Origin: Streptomyces griseoviridis
GTDB lineage: Bacteria > Actinomycetota > Actinomycetes > Streptomycetales > Streptomycetaceae
NCBI RefSeq assembly: GCF_005222485.1
Contig: NZ_CP029078.1
Coordinates: forward strand, 3,779,501-3,843,500
DNA length: 64,000 bases
Reading direction: 5' to 3'
Shown: piece after piece, positions 25,220 through 33,549 of the stretch
How the letters are laid out: each line of letters begins with the position of its first letter
How positions within the stretch are numbered: position 1 is the stretch's first letter
The notes under the pieces: generated by a model
Database searches by the model: none
Seen by the model: the letters and a program-made list of their open reading frames with translations, nothing else
What the model was told of the DNA's origin: nothing
Program-made: the position numbers and the translations under genes

Positions 25220-25242
25220 GGTGCCCGCCGGGGCGCGGCGGG
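25216..25242 (-). terminator. Terminator of the tRNA-Leu gene
   Basis: In minus-strand sense, a 7-bp stem CCCGCCG/CGGCGGG (25236-25242 with 25224-25230, 5-nt loop) is followed by a T-run (CTTTT at 25216-25220). It starts 12 bp after the tRNA 3' end. T-tract terminators are scarce in this window, which supports its reality. Confidence 0.75.
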
Positions 25243-25253
25243 ACGGACGGATG

Positions 25254-25337
25254 TGCCCGGAGCCGGACTTGAACCGGCACGCCCGCGAGCGGGCAGCGAG
25301 GTTTAAGCTCGCCGTGTCTGCATTCCACCATCCGGGC
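25254..25337 (-). tRNA. bldA: tRNA-Leu(UAA), decoding the rare UUA codon
   Basis: The minus strand folds into a complete class II tRNA. The acceptor stem is GCCCGGA with TCCGGGC and discriminator A at 25254. The anticodon arm is GCGAG-CTTAAAC-CTCGC with anticodon TAA. The variable arm is long (CCCGC-TCG-GCGGG), and the T arm is GCCGG-TTCAAGT-CCGGC. CCA is not encoded. tRNA-Leu(UAA) is the bldA product of Streptomyces, the only tRNA reading UUA efficiently and needed for aerial growth and antibiotic production. Its position beside pobA and an ABC transporter pair fits bldA in other species. By eye, I saw no in-frame TTA codon in the protein genes of this window. Confidence 0.95.
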
Positions 25338-25769
25338 AGGCCATGAGCCCCGCAACGAGGTTCCGAGCCTATCGGGATCCCCCATCCGAACACCGGGCCA
25401 GGGGACCGATGTTGTCTTATTTTATTGACGTCTGAGGGTGCATCAGCCCACTGAACTCGCCATCCGCACTTGCCAATAGCCTCGTGCACGCTCACGTACG
25501 GCGGTCGGCGGGTGGCGCGGAATGACGGAATTTCACCGCCCGAACGAGGGTGCTCCACCGGTTCTTGACGAACAGGGCCCGGTCAGGGGCGGACGTCATC
25601 CCCAGGTATGAGACGTCGGCCCGGACTCCCCCCGCAGTCGCCCCCCGGAACCGGAACTGCGGCTGACTCCACGGGCTTCTTCGGGCGCGACGATGGAACA
25701 CGTCCCTCTTCACCGCCCCGCGTCGCCTCCGCTGGATCAACGACGTCGTCCCACGAGGAGTTCCTACCC
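25338..25769. other. bldA upstream region and ABC operon leader
   Basis: This 432-bp gap holds the bldA promoter (minus strand) and that of the ABC operon (plus strand). An unusually AT-rich stretch at about 25412-25430 (TTGTCTTATTTTATTGACG) lies 75-95 bp upstream of the tRNA 5' end and is the best candidate promoter area; I cannot fix -10/-35 boxes. Frames open through 25583-25818 are not believed. Confidence 0.4.
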
Positions 25770-26543
25770 GTGACCACCACACCCGTCGCCGGCCGGACCA
25801 CGGCCACCGTGGCCGCACGCGCCACGGATCTCTCGAAGATCTACGGCCAGGGCGAGACCCAGGTGGTGGCCCTCGACCGGGTCTCCATCGACTTCCGGCA
25901 GGCCGAGTTCACCGCGATCATGGGCCCGTCGGGTTCCGGCAAGTCCACGCTGATGCACTGCGTGGCAGGCCTCGACAGCTTCTCCTCCGGTTCGGTCCGG
26001 ATCGGCGACACCGAGCTGGGGTCGCTGAAGGACAAGCAGCTGACCAGGCTCCGCCGCGACAAGATCGGCTTCATCTTCCAGGCGTTCAACCTGCTGCCGA
26101 CCCTGACGGCGCTGGAGAACATCACCCTCCCGATGGACATCGCGGGGCGCAAGCCCGACCAGCAGTGGCTGGACTCCGTGATCAGCATGATCGGCCTCTC
26201 CGGCCGCCTCGGCCACCGCCCCTCCGAGCTGTCGGGCGGCCAGCAGCAGCGCGTCGCCGTGGCCCGCGCCCTGGCCTCCCGCCCCGAGATCATCTTCGGC
26301 GACGAGCCGACCGGCAACCTCGACTCCCGCTCCGGCGCCGAGGTCCTCGGCTTCCTGCGCAACTCGGTGCGCGAGCTGGGCCAGACCGTGGTGATGGTCA
26401 CCCACGACCCGGTCGCCGCCGCCTACGCGGACCGGGTGGTCTTCCTCGCCGACGGCAGCCTGGTCGACGAGCTGTACGGGCCGAGCGCCGACTCCGTGCT
26501 CGACCGCATGAAGCAGTTCGACGCGAAGGGGCGCACCAGCTGA
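25770..26543 (+). CDS. ABC transporter ATP-binding protein (MacB/LolD type)
   Basis: A 257-residue ATPase that powers the FtsX-type permease encoded next. Walker A is GPSGSGKST (Lys58), the signature is LSGGQQQRVAVARAL, Walker B is IIFGDEPTGNLDSR, and the switch His is in VVMVTHDPVAAAYADR. The LGHRPSELSGGQQQR and GNLDSR pattern is that of the MacB/LolD/FtsE group, which moves lipoproteins, peptides or antibiotics or works by mechanotransmission. GTG 25770 was chosen because GAGGAG is 9 bp upstream and the family N-terminus follows. The stop overlaps the permease start (TGATG). Confidence 0.93.
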   Translation: MTTTPVAGRTTATVAARATDLSKIYGQGETQVVALDRVSIDFRQAEFTAIMGPSGSGKSTLMHCVAGLDSFSSGSVRIGDTELGSLKDKQLTRLRRDKIGFIFQAFNLLPTLTALENITLPMDIAGRKPDQQWLDSVISMIGLSGRLGHRPSELSGGQQQRVAVARALASRPEIIFGDEPTGNLDSRSGAEVLGFLRNSVRELGQTVVMVTHDPVAAAYADRVVFLADGSLVDELYGPSADSVLDRMKQFDAKGRTS

Positions 26544-29071
26544 TGTTCCGCACGGCTCTGCGCAACGTGTTCGCGCACAAGGCCCGCCTGCTGATGACCG
26601 TCCTCGCCGTGATGCTCGGCGTGGCGTTCGTCTCCGGGACCCTGGTCTTCACCAGCACCATCTCCAACGCCTTCCAGAACAGCTCGGCCAAGGGCTTCGA
26701 CGGCGTCGACGTCGAGATCACCCCCGCCTTCCACGAGAGCCAGGGCGACACGCTCGGCAAGCCGGGCGAGCTGACCCAGGCGCAGCTCGACACCGTCGAG
26801 AAGGTCACCGGCGTCGACTCCGCCGTCGGTGTCGTCAAGGGCTTCACCGCGGTCGCCGACAAGCACGGCAAGCTTGTCGGGGGCGGCTTCCAGTCCCAGG
26901 GCGCCAACTACTGGGGCGCCAAGGACGTCCGCTACCCGCTGGTCTCCGGCAGCGCGCCGCACGGCGCGGACGAGATCGCCATCGACTCCGAGACCGCGCA
27001 GCGCACCGGCTACAAGGTCGGCGACACCGTGCGCGTCTCGGTCGACGGCCCGGTCCTCACCCCGCGCGTCAGCGGCGTCTTCCGCACCGACGACGGCAAT
27101 GTCACGGCCGGCGGCAGCCTCACCCTCTTCGACACGGCGACCGCCCAGAAGCTGCTGGGCGAGCCCGGCACCTACCACGCGATCGACGTGAAGGCCGCCG
27201 CGGGCACCTCCCAGGCCCAGCTGAAGTCGGCGCTCGACACGGCGCTGACCACCAAGGCCGTCGACACCGTCACCGGCAAGAAGCTCGCCGACGACCAGGC
27301 CCAGGTGATCTCCCGGTCGATGAGCGGGCTCAAGCAGGGGCTGCTGGTCTTCGCCGGGATCGCGCTGTTCGTCGGCACGTTCATCATCGCCAACACCTTC
27401 ACCATGCTGGTCGCCCAGCGCACCAAGGAGCTGGCGCTGCTGCGCGCGGTCGGCGCCTCCCGCCGGCAGGTCACCCGGTCGGTGCTGATCGAGGCGTTCG
27501 TGGTCGGAGCGGTCGCCGGCGTCACCGGACTGCTCGCGGGCATCGGCATCGGCGCCGCGCTGCGCTCCCTGCTGGGCACGTTCGGCGCGACCCTGCCCGA
27601 CGGCCCGCTGGTCGTCGAGCCGAGCGCGGTCGTGGCCGCCCTCGCGGTGGGCGTCCTGATCACCATGCTGGCCGCCTGGCTGCCCGGCCGCCGGGCCGCG
27701 CGGATCCCGCCGGTCGCCGCGATGAGCAGCCTGCACGCGCAGGCGACCACGAAGTCGCTGGTGCTGCGCAACACGCTGGGCGCGCTGTTCACGGGCGTGG
27801 GCGTCGCGGTCGTCCTGTGGGCGACGACGCTGAGCGGCTCGGACGGCCAGGCCCCGATGGGGCTCGGCGCGGTGGTGCTGATCATCGGCGTGTTCATCCT
27901 GACGCCGCTGCTGTCGCGCCCGCTGATCGCCGCCGCCTCGCCGGTGCTGCGGATCTTCGGGGTGTCGGGCAAGCTGGCCCGGCAGAACTCGGTGCGCAAC
28001 CCGCGCCGCACGGCCGCCACCGCGTCCGCGCTGATGATCGGGCTCACCCTGATCACCGGGATGACGGTGATGGCGGGCAGCCTCCAGCAGGCGATCGACA
28101 AGATGGCGTCGGCCGCGCTCCGCGCCGACTACGTGGTGTCGATGGCCAACGGCCGCGACCTGTCGAAGGACGTCGGCGAGAAGCTGGCGGCGTCGAGCGA
28201 CGTCACCGCCTCCAGCCCGCTGCGCAACGCCCCGGTCCGCATCGACGGCGAGACCGAGTACCTGACCGGCGTCAACGGCTCCACCATCGGCGAACTGACC
28301 GACCTGAAGGTCGACAACGGCTCCTTCAAGATCGGCGGCGACCAGGTCGTCGTCGACAAGGACACCGCCGAGCGCAACCACTGGAAGGTCGGTTCGAGCT
28401 TCACCGCGCACTTCCAGGACAAGAAGGCCGAGCGGCTGACGGTCTCCGGCGTCTACGACGGCAACGAGGTGATCCAGGGCGCGCTCATGGACATCTCGAC
28501 GCTGACACCGCACGCCACCGACAGCCGTGACATGCAGGTGCTGGTGAAGACCAAGGGCGGCGTGTCGAGCGAGGCCAAGGACCGGCTGGTCAAGACGCTC
28601 GGCACCAACCCGGTGATCCAGGTGCAGAGCAAGAAGGACCTGTCGGACAGCATCGCGCAGATCTTCACGCTGATGCTGAACATGCTCTACGGCCTGCTCG
28701 CGATGGCGGTGATCGTCGCGGTCCTCGGCGTCATCAACACCCTGGCCATGTCGGTGTTCGAGCGCTCGCAGGAGATCGGCATGCTGCGCGCGATCGGCCT
28801 CGACCGCAAGGGCATCAAGCGGATGGTGCGCCTGGAGTCCCTGGTGATCTCGCTGTTCGGCGGGGTGCTCGGGATCGGCCTCGGCGTCTTCTTCGGCTGG
28901 GCGGCCGGTGAGCTGCTGGGCACGAGCATGCCGACGTACGAACTGGTCCTGCCCTGGGCCCGGATGGGGATCTTCCTGCTGCTCGCGGGTCTGGTCGGCG
29001 TCCTCGCGGCGCTGTGGCCGGCCCGCCGGGCGGCCCGTCTGAACATGCTGGCGGCCATCAAGGCCGAGTAG
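26543..29071 (+). CDS. ABC transporter permease with two FtsX domains
   Basis: An 842-residue permease. An N-terminal helix (ARLLMTVLAVMLGVAFVSGT) is followed by a large extracellular MacB-PCD-like domain, then an FtsX domain (IALFVGTFIIANTFTMLVAQ, RTKELALLRAVGASRRQVTR). A central helix pair comes next, then NPRRTAATASALMIGLTLIT begins a second copy with its own extracellular region and a C-terminal FtsX domain (MLYGLLAMAVIVAVLGVINT, ERSQEIGMLRAIGLDRKGIK). The sequence therefore is an internal duplication, as is usual for actinobacterial DUF214-type permeases. It overlaps the ATPase gene and is followed by a strong terminator. A homologous pair in opposite orientation is at 51450-54814. Confidence 0.92.
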   Translation: MFRTALRNVFAHKARLLMTVLAVMLGVAFVSGTLVFTSTISNAFQNSSAKGFDGVDVEITPAFHESQGDTLGKPGELTQAQLDTVEKVTGVDSAVGVVKGFTAVADKHGKLVGGGFQSQGANYWGAKDVRYPLVSGSAPHGADEIAIDSETAQRTGYKVGDTVRVSVDGPVLTPRVSGVFRTDDGNVTAGGSLTLFDTATAQKLLGEPGTYHAIDVKAAAGTSQAQLKSALDTALTTKAVDTVTGKKLADDQAQVISRSMSGLKQGLLVFAGIALFVGTFIIANTFTMLVAQRTKELALLRAVGASRRQVTRSVLIEAFVVGAVAGVTGLLAGIGIGAALRSLLGTFGATLPDGPLVVEPSAVVAALAVGVLITMLAAWLPGRRAARIPPVAAMSSLHAQATTKSLVLRNTLGALFTGVGVAVVLWATTLSGSDGQAPMGLGAVVLIIGVFILTPLLSRPLIAAASPVLRIFGVSGKLARQNSVRNPRRTAATASALMIGLTLITGMTVMAGSLQQAIDKMASAALRADYVVSMANGRDLSKDVGEKLAASSDVTASSPLRNAPVRIDGETEYLTGVNGSTIGELTDLKVDNGSFKIGGDQVVVDKDTAERNHWKVGSSFTAHFQDKKAERLTVSGVYDGNEVIQGALMDISTLTPHATDSRDMQVLVKTKGGVSSEAKDRLVKTLGTNPVIQVQSKKDLSDSIAQIFTLMLNMLYGLLAMAVIVAVLGVINTLAMSVFERSQEIGMLRAIGLDRKGIKRMVRLESLVISLFGGVLGIGLGVFFGWAAGELLGTSMPTYELVLPWARMGIFLLLAGLVGVLAALWPARRAARLNMLAAIKAE

Positions 29072-29109
29072 CGCGCGACGGCGGGACCGCTGAAGGTCCC
29101 ACGGGCACG

Positions 29110-29146
29110 GCGAGGGCCCCGTTCCGCACCGGAACGGGGCCCTCGC
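29110..29146. terminator. Bidirectional terminator hairpin
   Basis: A perfect 17-bp stem (29110-29126 with 29130-29146) and a 3-nt loop separate the convergent permease and cyclopropane-synthase-family genes. It is among the strongest hairpins in the window. Confidence 0.9.
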
Positions 29147-29151
29147 GCATC

Positions 29152-30441
29152 TCAGTTCCAGGTACGGGCGCGCAGCGGCACCCCGGCGGCGCCGGACTCG
29201 GGGGTCCGTACCGCGAGAACCTGGTTGACGCCGATCCTGTTGCGCTCGAAGGCGAGGGCGCTGGCCGCCATGTACAGCCGCCAGACCCGTGCCCTGCCCG
29301 GTCCCGTGAGGCCGGCCGCGCGTCTCCAGCCGGCCTCCAGGTTGGCCACCCACTGGCGCAGGGTGAGCGCGTAGTGCTCGCGGATCGACTCGACGTCCCG
29401 CACCTCGAACCCGGCCCGCTCCAACTGCGTGACGGTGGTGCCGACCGGCGCGAGTTCGCCGTCGGGGAAGACGTACGCGTCGATGAACTCGTCGACGTGG
29501 TAGGCCTCTTCGTCCCGCTGCGGGCGGCGGGCGATCTGGTGGTTGAGCAGCCGGCCGCCCGGCGCGAGCAGCCGGTACAGGTTGCGCGCGTACTCCAGGT
29601 ACTTCTCGGCACCGACGTGCTCGGCCATCCCGATGGACGAGATCGCGTCGTAGGGGCCGTCGGTGACGTCCCGGTAGTCCTGGACCCTGATCTCCACCCG
29701 GTCGGCGAGCCCCTCGTCGGCGATCCGCTTGCGGGCGTAGGCGGCCTGCTCCTGCGAGAGGGTGACGCCGACGACGCTGACGCCGTGCTCCCGGGCCGCG
29801 TGCATGGCCATCGAGCCCCAGCCGCAGCCGACGTCGAGCAGCCGCTGACCGGGTGTCAGGGCGAGCTTGCGGCAGACGAGTTCGAGCTTGTCGCGCTGGG
29901 CGTCCTCCAGGGTGGCGTCCGGCTGCGGCCAGTAGGCGCAGGAGTAGACCATGGAGGGGCCGAGGACGATCTCGTAGAAGTCGTTGCCGACGTCGTAGTG
30001 GTGGCTGATGGCGCGCTTGTCGGTGCGCCGGGTGTGCAGGTGCCCCGGGCGGCGGATCTCCTCCGGTGGCGGGGCGGGCGGCAGCGGCAGCCCGGCGAGC
30101 TTGACCAGGCCGCGGACGGCGGCCCTGGCCTCGGGGTCGCGCAGGGTCTCGGTGAGGGACCTGGCGTCCTCGCCGCGCTCCCAGACGAGTCCCGACACCA
30201 GGCCGAGCAGGGTGTAGAGGTCGCCCTCGATGTCCAGGTCGCCGGCCACCCAGGCGCGGGCCAGGCCCAGTTCGCCGGGTTTCCACAGCAGCCGGCGCAC
30301 CGCACGGCGATTGCGTACCACCAGGGCCGGCGCCTCCGGCGGCCCTGCCTCCGAGCCGTCCCAGGCGCGGATGCGCACCGGGAGTGGCGTTCCCAGCAAC
30401 TGTTCGACGAGCCTTTTCAGCCGCAGCGCGGCGTCGCCCAT
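29152..30441 (-). CDS. Cyclopropane-fatty-acyl-phospholipid synthase family methyltransferase
   Basis: A 429-residue SAM-dependent enzyme that by family adds a methylene bridge or methyl group to unsaturated acyl chains of membrane phospholipids. It has the N-terminal lipid-domain part (PALVVRNRRAVRRLLWKPGE, ARAWVAGDLDIEGDLYTLLG), the family signature SHHYDVGNDFYEIVLGPSMV, and the SAM-binding LLDVGCGWGSMAMHAAREHG. Further conserved are SIGMAEHVG and RRPQRDEEAYHVDEFIDAYVFP. The ATG at 30441 has GGAGG about 9 bp upstream. Related mycolic-acid-type methyltransferases cannot be excluded, but mycolic acids are not expected in Streptomyces. Confidence 0.9.
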   Translation of the reverse strand: MGDAALRLKRLVEQLLGTPLPVRIRAWDGSEAGPPEAPALVVRNRRAVRRLLWKPGELGLARAWVAGDLDIEGDLYTLLGLVSGLVWERGEDARSLTETLRDPEARAAVRGLVKLAGLPLPPAPPPEEIRRPGHLHTRRTDKRAISHHYDVGNDFYEIVLGPSMVYSCAYWPQPDATLEDAQRDKLELVCRKLALTPGQRLLDVGCGWGSMAMHAAREHGVSVVGVTLSQEQAAYARKRIADEGLADRVEIRVQDYRDVTDGPYDAISSIGMAEHVGAEKYLEYARNLYRLLAPGGRLLNHQIARRPQRDEEAYHVDEFIDAYVFPDGELAPVGTTVTQLERAGFEVRDVESIREHYALTLRQWVANLEAGWRRAAGLTGPGRARVWRLYMAASALAFERNRIGVNQVLAVRTPESGAAGVPLRARTWN

Positions 30442-30598
30442 GGCGCGTACCTCCGTGACGACGTGACGACGGATCCCGGAATGTCCAGCACCACGTAAAC
30501 ACCTGGCGGGCCGTAAAGCAGTCCCGTGTGCGTGTCACGACTGGGCAAAATAGATGTACACGCCATGTAGGTCGTCGCGGGAGGCCCCGCGAGGAACG

Positions 30599-30640
30599 CC
30601 GAAGGGCCCCCCGCACCACGGATGGCGGGGAGCCCTTCGG
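30599..30640 (-). terminator. Terminator after the NADH dehydrogenase gene
   Basis: A 16-bp stem with a single mismatch (30599-30614 with 30625-30640, 10-nt loop), 48 bp beyond the ndh stop. A second, shorter inverted repeat (GGTGACCG/CGGTCACC) lies at about 30650-30678 between it and the stop. Confidence 0.75.
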
Positions 30641-30687
30641 ATCGCTCTAGCGGTGACCGGCCCGGCGGCCGGCGGTCACCGGGCGGG

Positions 30688-32076
30688 TCAGGACGCCTTG
30701 GCCTTCTCGGCCTCGGGCTCCGCCTTCACGGCGGGCGCGGGCGCGGGCTTGGCGGCCTCGTAGAACTCCTCGCGGGGGTTCTCCATGGCGCCGAGCGCGA
30801 CGACCTCGCGCTTGAGGAACATGCCGAGGGTCCAGTCGGCGAAGACGCGGATCTTGCGGTTCCAGGTCGGCATCGCCATGCCGTGGTAACCACGGTGCAT
30901 GTACCAGGCGAGACGGCCCTTGACCTTGATCTTCATCTTGCCGACGACGATCATCGCGACGCCCTTGTGGAGCCCCAGACCGGCCACCGCGCCCTTGTTG
31001 GCGTGCGAGTAGTCCTTCTGCGGGAAGCCCCGCATCCCGGAGATCACGTTGTCGCCGAGGACCTTCGCCTGGCGCAGCGCGTGCTGGGCGTTCGGCGGGC
31101 ACCAGGCGTTCTCGTTGCCCGCCTTGCGGCCGACGAGGTCAGGCACCTGCGCGTTGTCGCCCGCGGCCCAGATGTAGTCCGTGCCCTGCACCTGGAGCGT
31201 GGTCGCGGTGTCGACGTGACCGCGCGGGCCGAGCGGCAGGCCGTAGCGGGCCAGCGCCGGGTTCGGCTTGACGCCTGCCGTCCACACGACCGTGTGGGAG
31301 TCGACCTCGAGGCCGTTCTTGAGCACGACGTGGCCGTCGACGCAGGAGTCCATGGAGGTGGAGAGGTAGATCTCCACGCCCCGGCTCTCCAGGTGCTCCT
31401 TGCCGTACTGGCCGAGCTTGGGGCCGACCTCGGGAAGGATCTTGTCGGCCGCGTCGACGAGGATGAACCGCATGTCCTCGCGGGAGACCGTCTTGTAGTA
31501 CTTGGCAGCGTCCCTGGCCAGGTCCTCGACCTCGCCGATGGTCTCGGCGCCCGCGAAGCCACCGCCGACGAAGACGAAGGTGAGCGCCTTGCGGCGGATC
31601 TCCTCGTCGGTCGTCGAGTCGGCCTTGTCGAGCTGCTCGAGGACGTGGTTGCGCAGGCCGATGGCCTCCTCGACACCCTTCATACCGATGCCCTGTTCGG
31701 CGAGGCCGGGGATCGGGAAGGTGCGGGAGACCGCGCCGAGCGCGATCACCAGGTAGTCGAAGGGCAGCTCGTACGACTCCCCGACGAGCGGGGAGACCGT
31801 GGCGACCTTGCGGTCCTGGTCGATGGTGGTGACCCGACCGGTGAGGACCTCCGCCTTCGGCAGCACGCGTCGCAGCGGGACGACGACATGGCGCGGGGAG
31901 ATGTTGCCGGCGGCGGTTTCGGGGAGGAAGGGCTGGTAGGTCATGTACGACCGGGGGTCGACGACCGTGACGGTCGCCTCTCCGTAGCGCATCTTCTTGA
32001 GAATGCGCCGAGCTGCGTACAGGCCTACGTACCCACCGCCTACTACGAGGATCCTGGGACGCTCCGTGGTGCTCAT
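30688..32076 (-). CDS. ndh: Type II NADH dehydrogenase (NDH-2)
   Basis: A 462-residue single-subunit flavoprotein that passes electrons from NADH to menaquinone without pumping protons. The two Rossmann motifs are ILVVGGGYVGLYAARRILKK (FAD) and FVFVGGGFAGAETIGEVEDL (NADH). The FAD-site segment IWAAGDNAQVPDL and the quinone-site region CPPNAQHALRQAKVLGDN also fit NDH-2. C-terminal residues ~400-440 form the amphipathic membrane-binding part, followed by a variable Ala/Pro/Lys/Glu-rich tail. ATG 32076 gives the expected STTERPRILVVGGG start. Rex-like sequences lie upstream, consistent with redox control. Confidence 0.93.
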   Translation of the reverse strand: MSTTERPRILVVGGGYVGLYAARRILKKMRYGEATVTVVDPRSYMTYQPFLPETAAGNISPRHVVVPLRRVLPKAEVLTGRVTTIDQDRKVATVSPLVGESYELPFDYLVIALGAVSRTFPIPGLAEQGIGMKGVEEAIGLRNHVLEQLDKADSTTDEEIRRKALTFVFVGGGFAGAETIGEVEDLARDAAKYYKTVSREDMRFILVDAADKILPEVGPKLGQYGKEHLESRGVEIYLSTSMDSCVDGHVVLKNGLEVDSHTVVWTAGVKPNPALARYGLPLGPRGHVDTATTLQVQGTDYIWAAGDNAQVPDLVGRKAGNENAWCPPNAQHALRQAKVLGDNVISGMRGFPQKDYSHANKGAVAGLGLHKGVAMIVVGKMKIKVKGRLAWYMHRGYHGMAMPTWNRKIRVFADWTLGMFLKREVVALGAMENPREEFYEAAKPAPAPAVKAEPEAEKAKAS

Positions 32077-32110
32077 GGCATCGAGTATCCACCCGCTCCG
32101 AGGGGGTACC

Positions 32111-32128
32111 TCGTGCGCCCCTTCACAA
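32111..32128 (-). promoter_or_regulatory. Weak Rex-like half-site near ndh start
   Basis: On the minus strand, TTGTGAAGGGGCGCACGA lies 35-52 bp upstream of the ndh start. It keeps the left half TGTGAA and the CAC of the right half of the Streptomyces Rex operator (TGTGAACNNNTTCACA) but differs at several positions. It is listed because a much better match occurs further upstream. Confidence 0.25.
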
Positions 32129-32386
32129 GGTCGGGCAGGGGGTGTGTTATCCTCCGCGACCCCGACGATCAGGACCCCGCCCCGGGCCGGGAACCGATGT
32201 CCGTTACCCACCGTTGTCAATGCCGCGTGAGCTGCCCCTCTGGGACCGCCGGGCACCCCGCCAGGACCCTCGCGACGCCCCCTCGGACACCCTCGGCGGC
32301 GCACCCCTGAACACGTTCAACTCCCAGGTGGGACCCCCGAATGGCCCTCCCGGACCCCGTTCTCACCCTGACACGACAGAATTCCT

Positions 32387-32402
32387 TGTGAAGAACTTCA
32401 CG
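32387..32402. promoter_or_regulatory. Rex-operator-like palindrome upstream of ndh
   Basis: TGTGAAGAACTTCACG matches 11 of the 13 fixed positions of the Streptomyces Rex operator TGTGAACNNNTTCACA. Rex is an NADH/NAD+-responsive repressor of respiratory genes, and ndh is the next gene downstream (start 310 bp away, minus strand). The remainder of the 464-bp gap (32077-32540) shows no credible ORF. Distance implies either a long leader or an upstream promoter. Confidence 0.5.
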
Positions 32403-32540
32403 AACTTTGCCGGGAGCGGGTCGCGGGGGACCCCGAAAACCCCCCGCCGACCCGCTCAATCGCCGTCCGACCTGCTCAGTCGAGAGCCCCGGGAGCTTCG
32501 GACCGGCGTTCGATCGACGCCGATCGACGCCGATCCGCAC

Positions 32541-33491
32541 TCACGACCCGAGCGCCGTGTGGATCGCGATCCCGTCGAGGATGTCGTGTTCGCTCACCAC
32601 GACCTCCCGCGCGCCCGTTCGCTCCATGATCGTCAGGAGGACCAGGGCGCCCGCCGCGATCACGTCCACCCGGCCCGGGTGCATCGCGCCGATCGTCGCG
32701 CGCTCCGCGTGGGTGGAGCGCAGCAGGCGGTCGGTGATCTCGCGGACCGTGTCGAGGGAGACGCGGGAGTGGTGGATGGCCGCCGAGTCGTACGCGGGCA
32801 GGTTCTGCGCGATGGCCGAGACCGTCGTCACCGAACCGGCCAGGCCCACCAGGGTGCGGGCCTCGCGCAGCGGCACCGTCCGCTCGGCGAGGTCGAGGGC
32901 CCCTTCGATGTCGGCCCGCATCGCGGCGATCTCCGCCTCGGTGGGCGGGTCGCTCACCACGCCGTCGTGCACCAGGTGCCGTTCGGTCATCCGGACGCAG
33001 CCGACGTCCACGGAGCGGGCGGCCAGGACGTCCTCGTCGCCCACCACGAACTCCGTGGAGCCGCCGCCGATGTCGACGACCAGGAAGGGGCGTTCGAGGT
33101 CAGGGCGGGCCGTCAGCTCCTTGGTGGCGCCGGTGAAGGAGAACGCCGCCTCCTGGTCCCCGGTGATGACCTCGGGCTCGACGCCGAGGATGTCGAGGAC
33201 CCCGCGCACGAAGTCGTCGCGGTTGGAGGCGTCACGGGAGGCGGAGGTGGCGACGAAGCGCAGCCGCTCGGCGCCGTGCTCCTTGATGGCGGCGGCGTAC
33301 TCCCGGCAGGCCGCGAAGGTCCGCTCCAGCGCCTCGGGCGCCAGCCGGCCGGTGCGGTCGACGCCCTGGCCGAGCCGCACGATGGTCATCCGCCGGTCCA
33401 GGTCGACGAGTTGACCCGTCGCCGGGTCGACGTCGGCCACCAGGAGCCGGATGGAGTTCGTACCGCAGTCGACAGCCGCGACACGGGTCAT
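32541..33491 (-). CDS. Ppx/GppA-family exopolyphosphatase/pppGpp phosphatase
   Basis: A 316-residue member of the ASKHA fold that hydrolyses terminal phosphates of polyphosphate and/or pppGpp. Motifs: VAAVDCGTNSIRLLVADV at the N-terminus, FVATSASRDASN, EVITGDQEAAFSFTGAT, and the second phosphate loop LVVDIGGGSTEFVVG; LVGLAGSVTTVSAIA follows. Length corresponds to the short (two-domain) Ppx class of actinobacteria. ATG 33491 starts the conserved region, with AAGGG upstream; the frame continues to 33530 without conservation. It follows the DUF501 gene by 58 bp, so probably belongs to a divIC-DUF501-ppx operon. Confidence 0.88.
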   Translation of the reverse strand: MTRVAAVDCGTNSIRLLVADVDPATGQLVDLDRRMTIVRLGQGVDRTGRLAPEALERTFAACREYAAAIKEHGAERLRFVATSASRDASNRDDFVRGVLDILGVEPEVITGDQEAAFSFTGATKELTARPDLERPFLVVDIGGGSTEFVVGDEDVLAARSVDVGCVRMTERHLVHDGVVSDPPTEAEIAAMRADIEGALDLAERTVPLREARTLVGLAGSVTTVSAIAQNLPAYDSAAIHHSRVSLDTVREITDRLLRSTHAERATIGAMHPGRVDVIAAGALVLLTIMERTGAREVVVSEHDILDGIAIHTALGS

Positions 33492-33549
33492 GGGCAAGCC
33501 CTTCTCTCGGTGCGGTGGCGCGCGGCGCACCGCTCGGTGGTGCGGTCGG

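Noticed and set aside
26423..30619. 1398-codon open frame on the minus strand across the ABC permease and the cyclopropane-synthase gene
   Set aside because: Antisense shadow of high-GC genes: translation is Arg/His/Gly-rich without domains, and the opposite-strand frames carry clear ABC and methyltransferase motifs.
32341..32391. Leader peptide starting ATGGCCCTCCCGGAC on the plus strand before the Rex-like site
   Set aside because: No ribosome-binding site, only 16 codons, and no downstream plus-strand gene for it to control.
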